From contig JAKASY010000210.1 in the NCBI GenBank assembly GCA_021817625.1, positions 1 through 5,082 on the forward strand: a stretch of DNA of 5,082 nt, written 5' to 3'. Source of the DNA: Bacillota bacterium. Its GTDB lineage: Bacteria; Bacillota_E; JAJZYS01; JAILZS01. The position numbers and the translations under genes were made by a program. Below the pieces are notes generated by a model. The model was not told where the DNA came from. It did no database searches and saw only the letters and a program-made list of their open reading frames with translations. Below are positions 1 to 5,082 of this stretch, in pieces (position 1 is the stretch's first letter; every line of letters starts with the position of its first letter).

Positions 1-1
1 G

Positions 2-361
2 ATCTTGTTCGCCCTCTACCCGACGACCGACATCCAGATCCTCGTCCTCTACAACTCGCTCGCCGTCGCGCTCGCGATCGTCAACAGCTACCTGTGGAAC
101 ACACGCTTCACCTTCCGCTCCGGCGTCGTGCACGGCAGCCGCGGCCACCGCCAGCGTCTGCTCTTCGTCGCACAGGCGATCCTGAACGTGGGCGTGAACG
201 ACGTCGTGGTGGCGATCCTCACGCGCCTCCTGTACTACCAGACGGTCCTGAACGCGACCGACAGCTCGAACCTGGCCAAGCTCGTGGCGATGCTCGTGGC
301 CTCCCTGTCGAGCTTCGTGATCATGAAGTACGTGGTCTTCGCCCGCGCCGCGACCGGCTGA
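2..361 (+). CDS. GtrA-like membrane protein, 3' part only (5' end outside the window)
   Basis: The reading frame is open from the first bases and ends at TGA 359-361. A TTG at 5 could serve as a start but is probably internal, because the GtrA fold normally has four membrane helices and only three are visible. Counting from the TTG, these are at about residues 9-31 (ending in the family-like N-S-Y-L-W-N-x-x-F-T-F stretch), 51-76 and 90-112, with a basic loop (RGHRQR) between the first two. GtrA-like proteins are small integral membrane proteins thought to move polyprenyl-linked sugars across the inner membrane for cell-surface polysaccharide or teichoic acid decoration; that role is family knowledge and the substrate cannot be read here. 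Codon use is host-like: only 3 of 118 codons end in A or T. The gene stops 17 bases before the tRNA promoter. Confidence 0.8.
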   Translation: MLFALYPTTDIQILVLYNSLAVALAIVNSYLWNTRFTFRSGVVHGSRGHRQRLLFVAQAILNVGVNDVVVAILTRLLYYQTVLNATDSSNLAKLVAMLVASLSSFVIMKYVVFARAATG

Positions 362-378
362 GCCGCCCGGGCGCGGCG

Positions 379-407
379 TTGACCCGCGGCGCGGCCGGTG
401 CTACGGT
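379..407 (+). promoter_or_regulatory. Housekeeping-type promoter for the tRNA-Gln gene
   Basis: TTGACC at 379-384 and TACGGT at 402-407 are separated by 17 bases, the ideal spacing for a primary-sigma promoter and the usual form in high-GC actinobacteria. Transcription would begin near 413-415, about 30 bases before the mature tRNA. The site lies in the short gap after the GtrA-like gene, so the tRNA has its own promoter. Confidence 0.75.
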
Positions 408-444
408 ACACGGCGAGCCTTTCGCGCTGGGCGCGGCGGTTTGC

Positions 445-518
445 TCCCTCCTGGTGCAGCGGTAGCACACCACACTTTGGATGTGGGAAGCCTGGTTCGA
501 ATCCAGGGGAGGGAGCCA
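445..518 (+). tRNA. tRNA-Gln, anticodon TTG, with encoded CCA
   Basis: A full cloverleaf can be folded by eye. The acceptor stem is 445-451 with 508-514 (TCCCTCC/GGAGGGA). The D stem is 454-457/465-468 (GTGC/GCAC) with loop AGCGGTA. The anticodon stem is 470-474/482-486 (CCACA/TGTGG) with loop CTTTGGA. The variable region is four bases, and the T stem is 491-495/503-507 (CCTGG/CCAGG) around TTCGAAT. All stems are fully paired. The anticodon TTG (477-479) reads CAA/CAG, giving Gln. U1:A72 and discriminator G73 (515) agree with glutamine identity. The 3' CCA (516-518) is encoded in the DNA. Confidence 0.97.
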
Positions 519-537
519 GTTTGCACTAGGTCTCCCG

Positions 538-574
538 CGGCACCGGCGCCCGGCGTCGGTGCCGTCCCCTTTTT
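538..574 (+). terminator. Intrinsic terminator after tRNA-Gln
   Basis: CGGCACCG (538-545) and CGGTGCCG (557-564) are perfect reverse complements. The 11 bases between them can pair further (GCGC with GCGT, including a G-U pair), giving about 12 bp with a three-base loop. TCCCC and then five T (570-574) follow. The T run starts five bases past the stem, which is slightly far, but the position 20 bases after the tRNA CCA fits. Confidence 0.65.
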
Positions 575-609
575 CCCCGTGGCGCGGCGGACGAAGGCGC
601 CACGCACGT

Positions 610-653
610 GGGGGCCGTCCTTCAGTAGCGACGCCACCTTGGGGACGGCCCCC
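610..653. repeat. Inverted repeat, 11-bp perfect arms, in the gap between the tRNA and the mer-like block
   Basis: GGGGGCCGTCC at 610-620 is the exact reverse complement of GGACGGCCCCC at 643-653, with a 22-base spacer. The transcript would form a strong hairpin from either strand. No T run follows on either side, so it is not a classical intrinsic terminator. It sits about 80 bases beyond the stop of the leftward merB-like remnant and 36 bases beyond the T run of the tRNA terminator. It may act as a transcript end or processing signal between the convergent units, or mark an element boundary. Apart from this and the tRNA terminator, nothing else is recognised between 519 and 730. Confidence 0.6.
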
Positions 654-730
654 GGCCCGGCCCGTATCGCGCGCCCGGCCGGGTGGTGCACCTGCCGAGC
701 TCCCCGAACCCGGCTACGGCCGATCGACGT

Positions 731-1287
731 TCAAGCGTCCGCCGGCGAGGCGCCAACGAGGTTGGACCATTCGGCCCGTGCCCGCTCCGCCGTCTCATCC
801 AGGGAACACACGGCGGCGCGGATACGGTGCTCCGATGCCCAAGCGGCGGCGGCCGCGCGACTTCCAAAGAAGTTGCCTGCGGCGCACCACTGCTCGTATA
901 CGTTGTCGCAGGCGGCCATCAGATCTTCATCCGGTACGAGCACGACGGCGTGGGTTCGTTGCGGCCGACGGGCCTTGAACCGGATCTCTATCGTTGTGCC
1001 GTCCGGGCGGTGGGACAAGGAGTCGCCGCTCAGGCCCGTTGCGCGTCCGGCGTGACGCTGAGTCCGGCGGCGCCAATGACCCGCTCTTCAGCGTCGAACC
1101 TGAGGCGGCCCCGGGCGCATAGCTGGCGCGCGGTTGCCAGAACCGCTGCCTCCGGCAGGGCCAGGTCTGCCGCGATCTCGGACAACGCCATGGGGGCACC
1201 GGTCCGAAGCAGGCGGCGGAATGCTGTTGCCCTCACCGCCTGGCTCGTCGCGTCGCTGTCCGGGATGCGCGCGCTGGACCGTCCATC
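731..1287 (-). pseudogene. merB: merB-like organomercurial lyase, broken by an internal deletion and frame change
   Basis: MerB cleaves carbon-mercury bonds in organomercurials, releasing Hg(II), in the cytoplasm. Two pieces are visible. The upstream piece (about 1260 down to the TGA at 1030-1032) matches the MerB N-terminal winged-helix region: A-V-R-A-T-A-F-R-R-L-L, I-A-A-D-L-A-L-P, then V-I-G-A-A-G-L-S-V-T-P. The downstream piece, in another frame (about 1042 to the TGA at 731-733), matches the C-terminal half: A-T-G-L-S-G, a V-V-L-V-P strand, E-Q-W-C-A-A-G-N-F-F, then A-A-A-W-A-S-E-H. Its Cys (codon 884-886) aligns with catalytic Cys159. Between the pieces, at about 1033-1050, some 30-35 residues expected from the family are missing, including the segment with catalytic Cys96 and Asp99. 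The start is unclear: no in-frame ATG exists, ATG 1286 is out of frame, and GTG 1236 looks too internal. A TTG at 1018 could give a 95-residue C-terminal fragment. The gene follows the thioredoxin-like gene on the same strand and was probably its operon partner. The family assignment is from remembered motifs, not a search. Confidence 0.75.
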
Positions 1288-1397
1288 AGCCCATACGGTG
1301 TTCCCGCTCTCCGCGTCGCAGCGGCTTGAATCTTGCCGTCCGCGCTCGGGCGTGACCGCCCGCAGCGGGCCTGCGCTGCTGTCTCTCGCGTCTATCG

Positions 1398-1730
1398 CTA
1401 CCCCCGCTCGACGGATGCCCCAGCGCCTGCCTGCCGCAACACGTCGACCAAGGCGGTCACGCTCGGGGCGCCCTCGACGCCACCACTCCCGTCCCTGTAC
1501 AGGCGGCACGACCAGGCCTCGCCCAGCGCGTGTGGGAACGGATCGGCGCCGTTCACGAGAATCGTTGGCGAGCCGTGCAGTCCCGCATCCTCGGCCGCAG
1601 CTGGATCGGTGACCAGACGAAGCGCGATCGGAACGTCGTCGCGACCCAGGGCACTGAGCGCCTCTCGCAGCCGCTCCTGCGCCAAACGCCAGTTTGGGCA
1701 CTCGTCGAAGTACACGATCCGCACCTCCAT
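1398..1730 (-). CDS. Small thioredoxin-fold protein of mer-type operons (110 residues)
   Basis: The N-terminal strand and loop V-R-I-V-Y-F-D-E-C-P-N-W-R places a Cys (residue 11) where thioredoxin-like folds carry their active site, but with a single Cys in a C-P-N-W context instead of CxxC. G-S-P-T at 53-56 resembles the cis-proline loop. A second Cys is at 75 (S-C-R-L-Y), and the protein ends in a helix rich in Val and Leu. Similar small proteins are often encoded next to merR and merB genes in actinobacteria and are variously named thioredoxin-like or alkylmercury lyase accessory proteins; their biochemical role is not settled. ATG 1728-1730 is chosen over upstream in-frame starts because GAGGAGGT (1741-1748) precedes it by ten bases and homology-like sequence begins there. 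It is the first gene of the leftward unit controlled from 1756-1786. Of 110 codons, 22 end in A or T, unlike the flanking genes. Confidence 0.8.
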   Translation of the reverse strand: MEVRIVYFDECPNWRLAQERLREALSALGRDDVPIALRLVTDPAAAEDAGLHGSPTILVNGADPFPHALGEAWSCRLYRDGSGGVEGAPSVTALVDVLRQAGAGASVERG

Positions 1731-1746
1731 GGGCGGTTGCACCTCC

Positions 1747-1776
1747 TCGACCGAAGCGTGATCCTTCCCGTATGGT
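1747..1776 (+). promoter_or_regulatory. Probable promoter of the MerR-family gene, overlapping the operator
   Basis: TCGACC (1747-1752) and TATGGT (1771-1776) are 18 bases apart. The predicted start lies near 1783, leaving a leader of about 15 bases before ATG 1798. The -10 box falls between the two arms of the dyad, so the bound regulator would repress its own gene, which is the usual autoregulation of divergent merR genes. A purine-rich AAGGGGGG (1785-1792) serves as ribosome binding site five bases before the ATG. Confidence 0.55.
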
Positions 1777-1786
1777 GGAAGGTCAA
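1756..1786 (-). promoter_or_regulatory. MerR-type operator/promoter driving the leftward mer-like unit
   Basis: On the minus strand, TTGACC (1786-1781) and a weak -10 TCACGC (1761-1756) are 19 bases apart. This is the over-long spacing that MerR-family activators correct by twisting the DNA. Inside the spacer is the dyad CCTTCC (1763-1768)-N8-GGAAGG (1777-1782), very like the copA-type arrangement in which CCTTCC abuts TTGA. The layout predicts repression without metal and activation of the 1730-start gene with metal. The metal cannot be told from the operator. Confidence 0.75.
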
Positions 1787-1797
1787 GGGGGGACGCC

Positions 1798-2232
1798 ATG
1801 CTCATCGGAGACTTGGCGAAGCGATCCGGGCTGACGACCAAAGCCATACGCTTCTACGAGGAGCAGGGCCTCCTGCAGCCGACAGCGCGCACGTCGTCCG
1901 GATACCGCATGTATACGGACGATGCTCTGGACCGACTAGCCTTCGTTCGGGCCGCGCAGGCCCTCGGAATCACGCTCGGGCAGCTGCGGGAGGTTATCGC
2001 CTTCCGAGACCGCGGCCAGACGCCATGCACCCATGTGGCAGCGCTCTTGGAGCGCAAGGCGGCCGAGATCGACAAGCGCATCGCGGAGCTCGTGAAGCTT
2101 GGCGCGGTTCTGGACGACCTACGGCACCGGGCACGACGTCTGCGGCCTGAGGACTGCCAGGCATCGACCGTCTGCCACCTGATACCCGCACCAAGGCTTC
2201 GCGAGCAGGGCCACAGCAGCGACGCCTCGTGA
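1798..2232 (+). CDS. MerR-family metal-responsive transcriptional regulator (144 residues)
   Basis: This is a cytoplasmic dimeric DNA-binding regulator. Residues 1-38 form the winged helix-turn-helix with the family signature I-R-F-Y-E-E-Q-G-L-L (17-26) and S-G-Y-R-M-Y (34-39). A long dimerisation helix spans about 78-110 (A-A-L-L-E-R-K-A-A-E-I-D-K-R-I-A-E-L). Cys77 (T-P-C, matching Cys82 of mercury MerR), Cys120 and Cys126 (D-C-x5-C-H-L-I) form a typical metal-binding set, with His79 and His127 near by. The Cys120-Cys126 loop is shorter than the eight-residue gap in mercury MerR, so another soft metal cannot be excluded; Hg(II) is favoured by the merB-like neighbour. Length and start agree with the family. 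It is divergent from the 1730-start gene and should control it through the dyad at 1763-1782. About 30 of 144 codons end in A or T, against about 3% in the GtrA-like gene, suggesting transfer. Confidence 0.9.
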   Translation: MLIGDLAKRSGLTTKAIRFYEEQGLLQPTARTSSGYRMYTDDALDRLAFVRAAQALGITLGQLREVIAFRDRGQTPCTHVAALLERKAAEIDKRIAELVKLGAVLDDLRHRARRLRPEDCQASTVCHLIPAPRLREQGHSSDAS

Positions 2233-2238
2233 TCGCCA

Positions 2239-2257
2239 AGCCCCTGAGGAAGGGGCT
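2239..2257. terminator. Hairpin in the convergent gap after the MerR-family gene
   Basis: AGCCCCT (2239-2245) pairs perfectly with AGGGGCT (2251-2257) around a GAGGA loop, seven bases after the regulator's stop codon. The transporter gene converges from the right, so the hairpin could end either transcript. No T run follows on either strand, which keeps confidence low. Confidence 0.45.
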
Positions 2258-2319
2258 GCGGCGTGGACGTGACGAGAGCGTCGCCGCGCGCACACCGCCA
2301 AGAGGGCCAGGCACGAGCA

Positions 2320-2341
2320 GCTGGCGCTTCGCGCCGGCTTT
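2320..2341 (+). terminator. Second terminator-like hairpin between the convergent genes
   Basis: GCTGGCGC (2320-2327) pairs with GCGCCGGC (2331-2338), including one G-U pair, over a TTC loop, followed by TTT. The hairpin ends ten bases from the stop of the leftward transporter gene. It may be a weak rightward terminator or protect the 3' end of the leftward message. The stretch 2258-2319 shows nothing recognisable. Confidence 0.4.
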
Positions 2342-2347
2342 GCCGCC

Positions 2348-4564
2348 TTACGCGTGCATGCGCGTCTCGACCGCGGTCGGTCCCCCGCCCCACGGCCAGA
2401 AGGCGAGGCGGCCGAGAAGCGTCGTGATGCCGGGCACGAGGAAGGTGCGCACGATCCACGTGTCGAGGAGGATCGCCGCCGACATGCCGATGCCCAAGGT
2501 CTGCAGCACCTCGAGCGGGCTCGTGAGGAGGACGATGAACACCGTCACCATGATCAGGCCGGCACCGGTGATCATGCCGCCTGTCAGCAGGACGCCCTCA
2601 CGCGCCGCCTCCCGCACCCGCCCCGTGCGCCTGAGCGCCTCCTGCATGCGGTGCAGGAGGATCACCTCGTAGTCCATGGACAGGCCGAACAGGAGGACGA
2701 ACACGAGGGGCGTGACCGCCATGTTGGGCGCCTGGGGCAAGAGCCCCAGGCCGCCCCGCTCCACCGTGAGGACCAGGATGCCGGCCGTGGCGAGCGCCAC
2801 GAGCGCGTCCAGGAGCACGCCCAGGAAGGCCTGCAGGAGCGAGCCCGTGGCCAGGGCGAGGATGGCGAAGGCGGCCAGCGCGACGCCGCCGATGATCGCC
2901 GGCAGGCGGCCCTGGGTGTAGCGGTCGAACTGGTCGAGCAGCGCGACCGTGCCGCCGATGCCCGTGCGGCTGCCTGCGGGGGCCGCCGCGCGAACGATGC
3001 CCGGCAGGGCGCGCACGAGGCTGCGGGTCGCAGCCGTGTCCGGGCCGGTGCGGGAAACGGCGAACGAGACGAGCAGGTTCGGCTGCGTGCGCGGCTCGAC
3101 GAACGCGGCGAGCTCGCGCGCCTGGGGCGGCAGGGCGGCGGGCGACCGCGCGCTTGCCATAGCCTGGGCGAGGGCCGCCAGGGCGGCCCGAGGCGCGCCC
3201 GCGCTCGTGGCCGAGAGCACGGACTTGAGCCCCGTCACCGCCTCGAGGCGGGTGGTGAGGCGCGCCGCCGCCTGCCACGCGGCGGGTGTGGTCACGGCCA
3301 TGGGCAGGCGCACGGCGATGATGATCGGCGTGAGGACGCCCGGCCCCTCAAGGCGCTGCTGCAGCTCCGTCGCCCGGCGCATCGCCGAGTTCACGGGCAG
3401 CATGGTCGCAAGGTTGGCCGGCACGCGCAGGGTGAGCTGCGGCGCAAAGTAGGCGGGCACGAGGAGGAGCGCCACGCCCAGCGCCGTGGACCAGGCCGGC
3501 GCGCGCGTCGCCCAGCGCGCGAGCGCGCGCCAGAGCGGCCCGGCCGCCGACCGCGCGTCCTGCCCGGCGTCCTCTCGGGAGGTGGCGGCGCGCTCACGCG
3601 CGCGCCCAAGCGGGAGGCGCCCCCACTCCACGCGCCGGCCCATGCTGGCGAGAAGGGCCGGAAGCAGGGTGTGCGTGGCGAGCAGCACCGAAAGCACGGC
3701 GACCGCGCCGCCGACCGCGAGGCCGCGCCAGTAGGCCGTACCGCCCAGCGCGAGGGCGGCCAGGGCGAGGGCGACCGCCAGGCCCGAGAAGAGCACGGAG
3801 CGGCCCGCCGTCGCCATCGCCGTGCCCACCGCCTGCCCGGCCGCCTCGCCACCCTCGGCCGCGAGCGCCTGGCGGAAGCGGGAGCTGATGAAGAGGGCGT
3901 AGTCCACGCCCACGCCCAGGGCGAGGAAGGTGGCGATGTCCGTCAGGTACACGGAGAGCGTGATGTGGTACTCAAGGACGTCGATCACGGCCAGCGCCAG
4001 CTCGGCCCCGAAGATCGCCACGATCAGGGGGAGGACGGCCGAGCCGAGGGAGCCGAAGACGAGCAGGAGGAGCACCAGCAGGATGGGCAGCGCCAGGGTG
4101 GTGGCGCGGCGCAGGGTGTCCTCCGAGGCGTTGTTGATCTCGTGGCCGACGGAGGCGGGCGCGAGGCTCGTGGTCTGGGCCCCGGCGCGCCGCAGCGCGC
4201 GCAGGAGCGCACCCTCGCCGGCGGAGGCGGAGGAGGGCGCGAGGACGAGCACGCCGCCGCCCTGGACGCCGTACAGCCAACCGGGTGAGAGGCCGAGGGC
4301 GCGGGCGACGGAGCGCGCGCGGGAGAGCGTGATCCCCTCGGCCACGGTCGGCGTGGCCTGCGCCGGCGCCCGCAGGAGGGCGCTCTGGTTGTCGGCCCAG
4401 ACGGCGGCGCTGTTCGGCGCGGTGAAGCCGCTCGACGTGAGGTGGTGGGTGACGCGCACGGCGAAGGGCGCCGCGGCGATGGCGAGGATGGCCCAGGCGA
4501 CGAACAGCCAGCGCCGGTAGCGCACCGTCCACGGCACGCGCCCGCCCGCCGCCTCAGTCGCCAT
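2348..4564 (-). CDS. MMPL-family RND-type membrane transporter (738 residues)
   Basis: This is an inner-membrane proton-driven exporter of the MMPL family, whose members move lipids, glycolipids or hydrophobic compounds outward; the substrate here is unknown. The protein shows the duplicated RND layout. One helix lies at about 18-38, then an external domain (40-150), five helices (about 156-305), a cytoplasmic linker rich in Arg and Glu (308-345), a helix at 357-375, a second external domain (378-550), and five helices (about 553-712). Both proton-relay signatures are present: G-V-G-V-D-Y-A-L-F-I-S-S-R-F (Asp221-Tyr222) and F-G-L-S-M-D-Y-E-V-I-L-L-H-R-M (Asp631-Tyr632), matching the paired Asp-Tyr of MmpL3. 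The C-terminal L-G-R-L-A-F-W-P-W is also typical. The length is ordinary, without the extra C-terminal domain of mycobacterial MmpL3. ATG 4562-4564 overlaps the preceding gene by 11 bases, so translation is probably coupled; no clear Shine-Dalgarno is seen, and GTG at residue 10 is an alternative. Confidence 0.93.
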   Translation of the reverse strand: MATEAAGGRVPWTVRYRRWLFVAWAILAIAAAPFAVRVTHHLTSSGFTAPNSAAVWADNQSALLRAPAQATPTVAEGITLSRARSVARALGLSPGWLYGVQGGGVLVLAPSSASAGEGALLRALRRAGAQTTSLAPASVGHEINNASEDTLRRATTLALPILLVLLLLVFGSLGSAVLPLIVAIFGAELALAVIDVLEYHITLSVYLTDIATFLALGVGVDYALFISSRFRQALAAEGGEAAGQAVGTAMATAGRSVLFSGLAVALALAALALGGTAYWRGLAVGGAVAVLSVLLATHTLLPALLASMGRRVEWGRLPLGRARERAATSREDAGQDARSAAGPLWRALARWATRAPAWSTALGVALLLVPAYFAPQLTLRVPANLATMLPVNSAMRRATELQQRLEGPGVLTPIIIAVRLPMAVTTPAAWQAAARLTTRLEAVTGLKSVLSATSAGAPRAALAALAQAMASARSPAALPPQARELAAFVEPRTQPNLLVSFAVSRTGPDTAATRSLVRALPGIVRAAAPAGSRTGIGGTVALLDQFDRYTQGRLPAIIGGVALAAFAILALATGSLLQAFLGVLLDALVALATAGILVLTVERGGLGLLPQAPNMAVTPLVFVLLFGLSMDYEVILLHRMQEALRRTGRVREAAREGVLLTGGMITGAGLIMVTVFIVLLTSPLEVLQTLGIGMSAAILLDTWIVRTFLVPGITTLLGRLAFWPWGGGPTAVETRMHA

Positions 4565-5042
4565 CGGCGGCCCGCGACTCGCCCGCCCGCCGTGCGAAGG
4601 CGCCGCCCAGCGAGCCCACGACGATGCCGAACACGGCGAGCACGAGGGCGGAGGCGAGGAACTGGATGAGGTGCGTGGAGGTCGCGTTGGCCGCCCGCGC
4701 CACGGCCGCCGCCGTGATCGGCGCGCGCGACGGCTCGGCGCGCAGGAGGGCCCGCGCCTGGGAGAGGGTCTCGTGCTGGAAGAAGGCGCCGAGGCCGCTC
4801 ACGAGCCCGTACACGAGGCCGGGCAGGGCGCCCGCCCAGCCCGGGCGCTGGCCCCGGCGCGCCGCGCCCGCGCCCGCGAGCGCCGTGACGGCCAGGATGG
4901 CGAGGGCCAGGAGCATGCTCACGACGGTGGTCGCGGGTCCCGGCGTGAGGACGCGGGAGGCGCCGAGGCTCGCGCCGCCGAGCGCGAGGGCGGCGATCAG
5001 CCAGCGCGCGGGCGGGCTGGCCGTCAGCCTGTCGATGGACAT
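4554..5042 (-). CDS. Four-helix membrane protein of unknown family (162 residues), upstream partner of the MMPL transporter
   Basis: I do not recognise the family. Four hydrophobic segments are visible at about residues 12-28, 36-58, 70-88 and 125-150. Helices 1 and 2 and the last are rich in Ala, Leu and Val, and the last contains a glycine-rich G-I-V-V-G-S-L-G-G stretch ending in A-R-R. A polar, probably external or interfacial stretch (89-124, F-F-Q-H-E-T-L-S-Q-A-R) separates helices 3 and 4, and the tail is short and charged. There are no cysteines and no obvious catalytic motif. ATG 5040-5042 is preceded by AAGGAAGG on the minus strand (5053-5060) at ten bases. The 11-base overlap with the transporter gene implies one message and possibly a joint function, such as an accessory subunit, but that is inference from gene order only. 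No convincing promoter fits in the 22 bases left to the window edge. Confidence 0.8.
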   Translation of the reverse strand: MSIDRLTASPPARWLIAALALGGASLGASRVLTPGPATTVVSMLLALAILAVTALAGAGAARRGQRPGWAGALPGLVYGLVSGLGAFFQHETLSQARALLRAEPSRAPITAAAVARAANATSTHLIQFLASALVLAVFGIVVGSLGGAFARRAGESRAADGD

Positions 5043-5082
5043 CGATGGGTGGCCTTCCTTCGCGACCGCCGTTCGACCGCTC

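Noticed and set aside
445..518. tRNA-Gln 3' end as an attachment site for the mer-like block
   Set aside because: No direct repeat of the T-arm/acceptor sequence was found elsewhere in the window, and there is no integrase gene.
1358..1370. Short palindrome GCCCG-CAG-CGGGC between the thioredoxin-like and merB-like genes
   Set aside because: Only five base pairs and no T run; such short GC palindromes are expected by chance at this composition.
683..1612. Open frame of 309 codons on the + strand across the merB-like and thioredoxin-like genes
   Set aside because: Its product is rich in Arg, Ser and Pro with no recognisable motif, while the minus strand carries recognisable protein families; treated as a shadow.
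1030..1701. One 223-residue minus-strand protein
   Set aside because: Only its last 75 or so residues look like MerB; the first part runs out of frame through the thioredoxin-like gene, so it is not a fusion.
2354..4288. Open frame of 644 codons on the + strand opposite the transporter
   Set aside because: It is antisense to a clear MMPL gene; its translation is mostly Arg, Gly, His, Glu and Ala without fold or motif, as expected from the complement of very GC-rich coding DNA.
1..5082. CRISPR arrays, insertion sequences, riboswitches
   Set aside because: No regularly spaced repeats, transposase-like reading frame or recognisable riboswitch core was seen on either strand.

Overview
The window comes from a very GC-rich bacterial chromosome. 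It is most likely an actinobacterium, possibly of the Thermoleophilia/Gaiellales type. The support is third-codon-position GC near 97% in the flanking genes, a TTGACC-N17-TACGGT promoter, a tRNA with an encoded CCA end, and an MMPL-class exporter. The lineage is an inference; no gene here fixes it.

There are three blocks. (1) Positions 1-575 hold the 3' part of a GtrA-like membrane protein gene, then a complete tRNA-Gln(TTG) with its own promoter and an intrinsic terminator. (2) Positions about 576-2347 hold a mercury-resistance-like island. A MerR-family metal regulator (+) is divergent from a leftward unit made of a small thioredoxin-fold protein and a broken organomercurial lyase (merB-like) gene. 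The two arms share a MerR-type operator/promoter at 1756-1786, with a CCTTCC-N8-GGAAGG dyad inside a 19-bp promoter spacer. No mercuric reductase (merA) or mercury transporter is present in the window. GC at third codon positions falls to about 80% here, so the block looks acquired. (3) Positions 2348-5042 hold a leftward two-gene unit: a 162-residue four-helix membrane protein of unknown family, overlapping by 11 bases a 738-residue MMPL/RND-type transporter. The transporter has both Asp-Tyr proton-relay motifs.

The most notable observation is the merB-like gene. Its N-terminal winged-helix half and its C-terminal half are both recognisable but lie in different frames. The roughly 30-35 residues between them, which in MerB carry the catalytic Cys96 and Asp99, are missing. 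The C-terminal catalytic Cys (equivalent to Cys159) is still there. The gene is therefore expected to be dead as a lyase, while its regulator, operator and accessory thioredoxin-like gene look intact.
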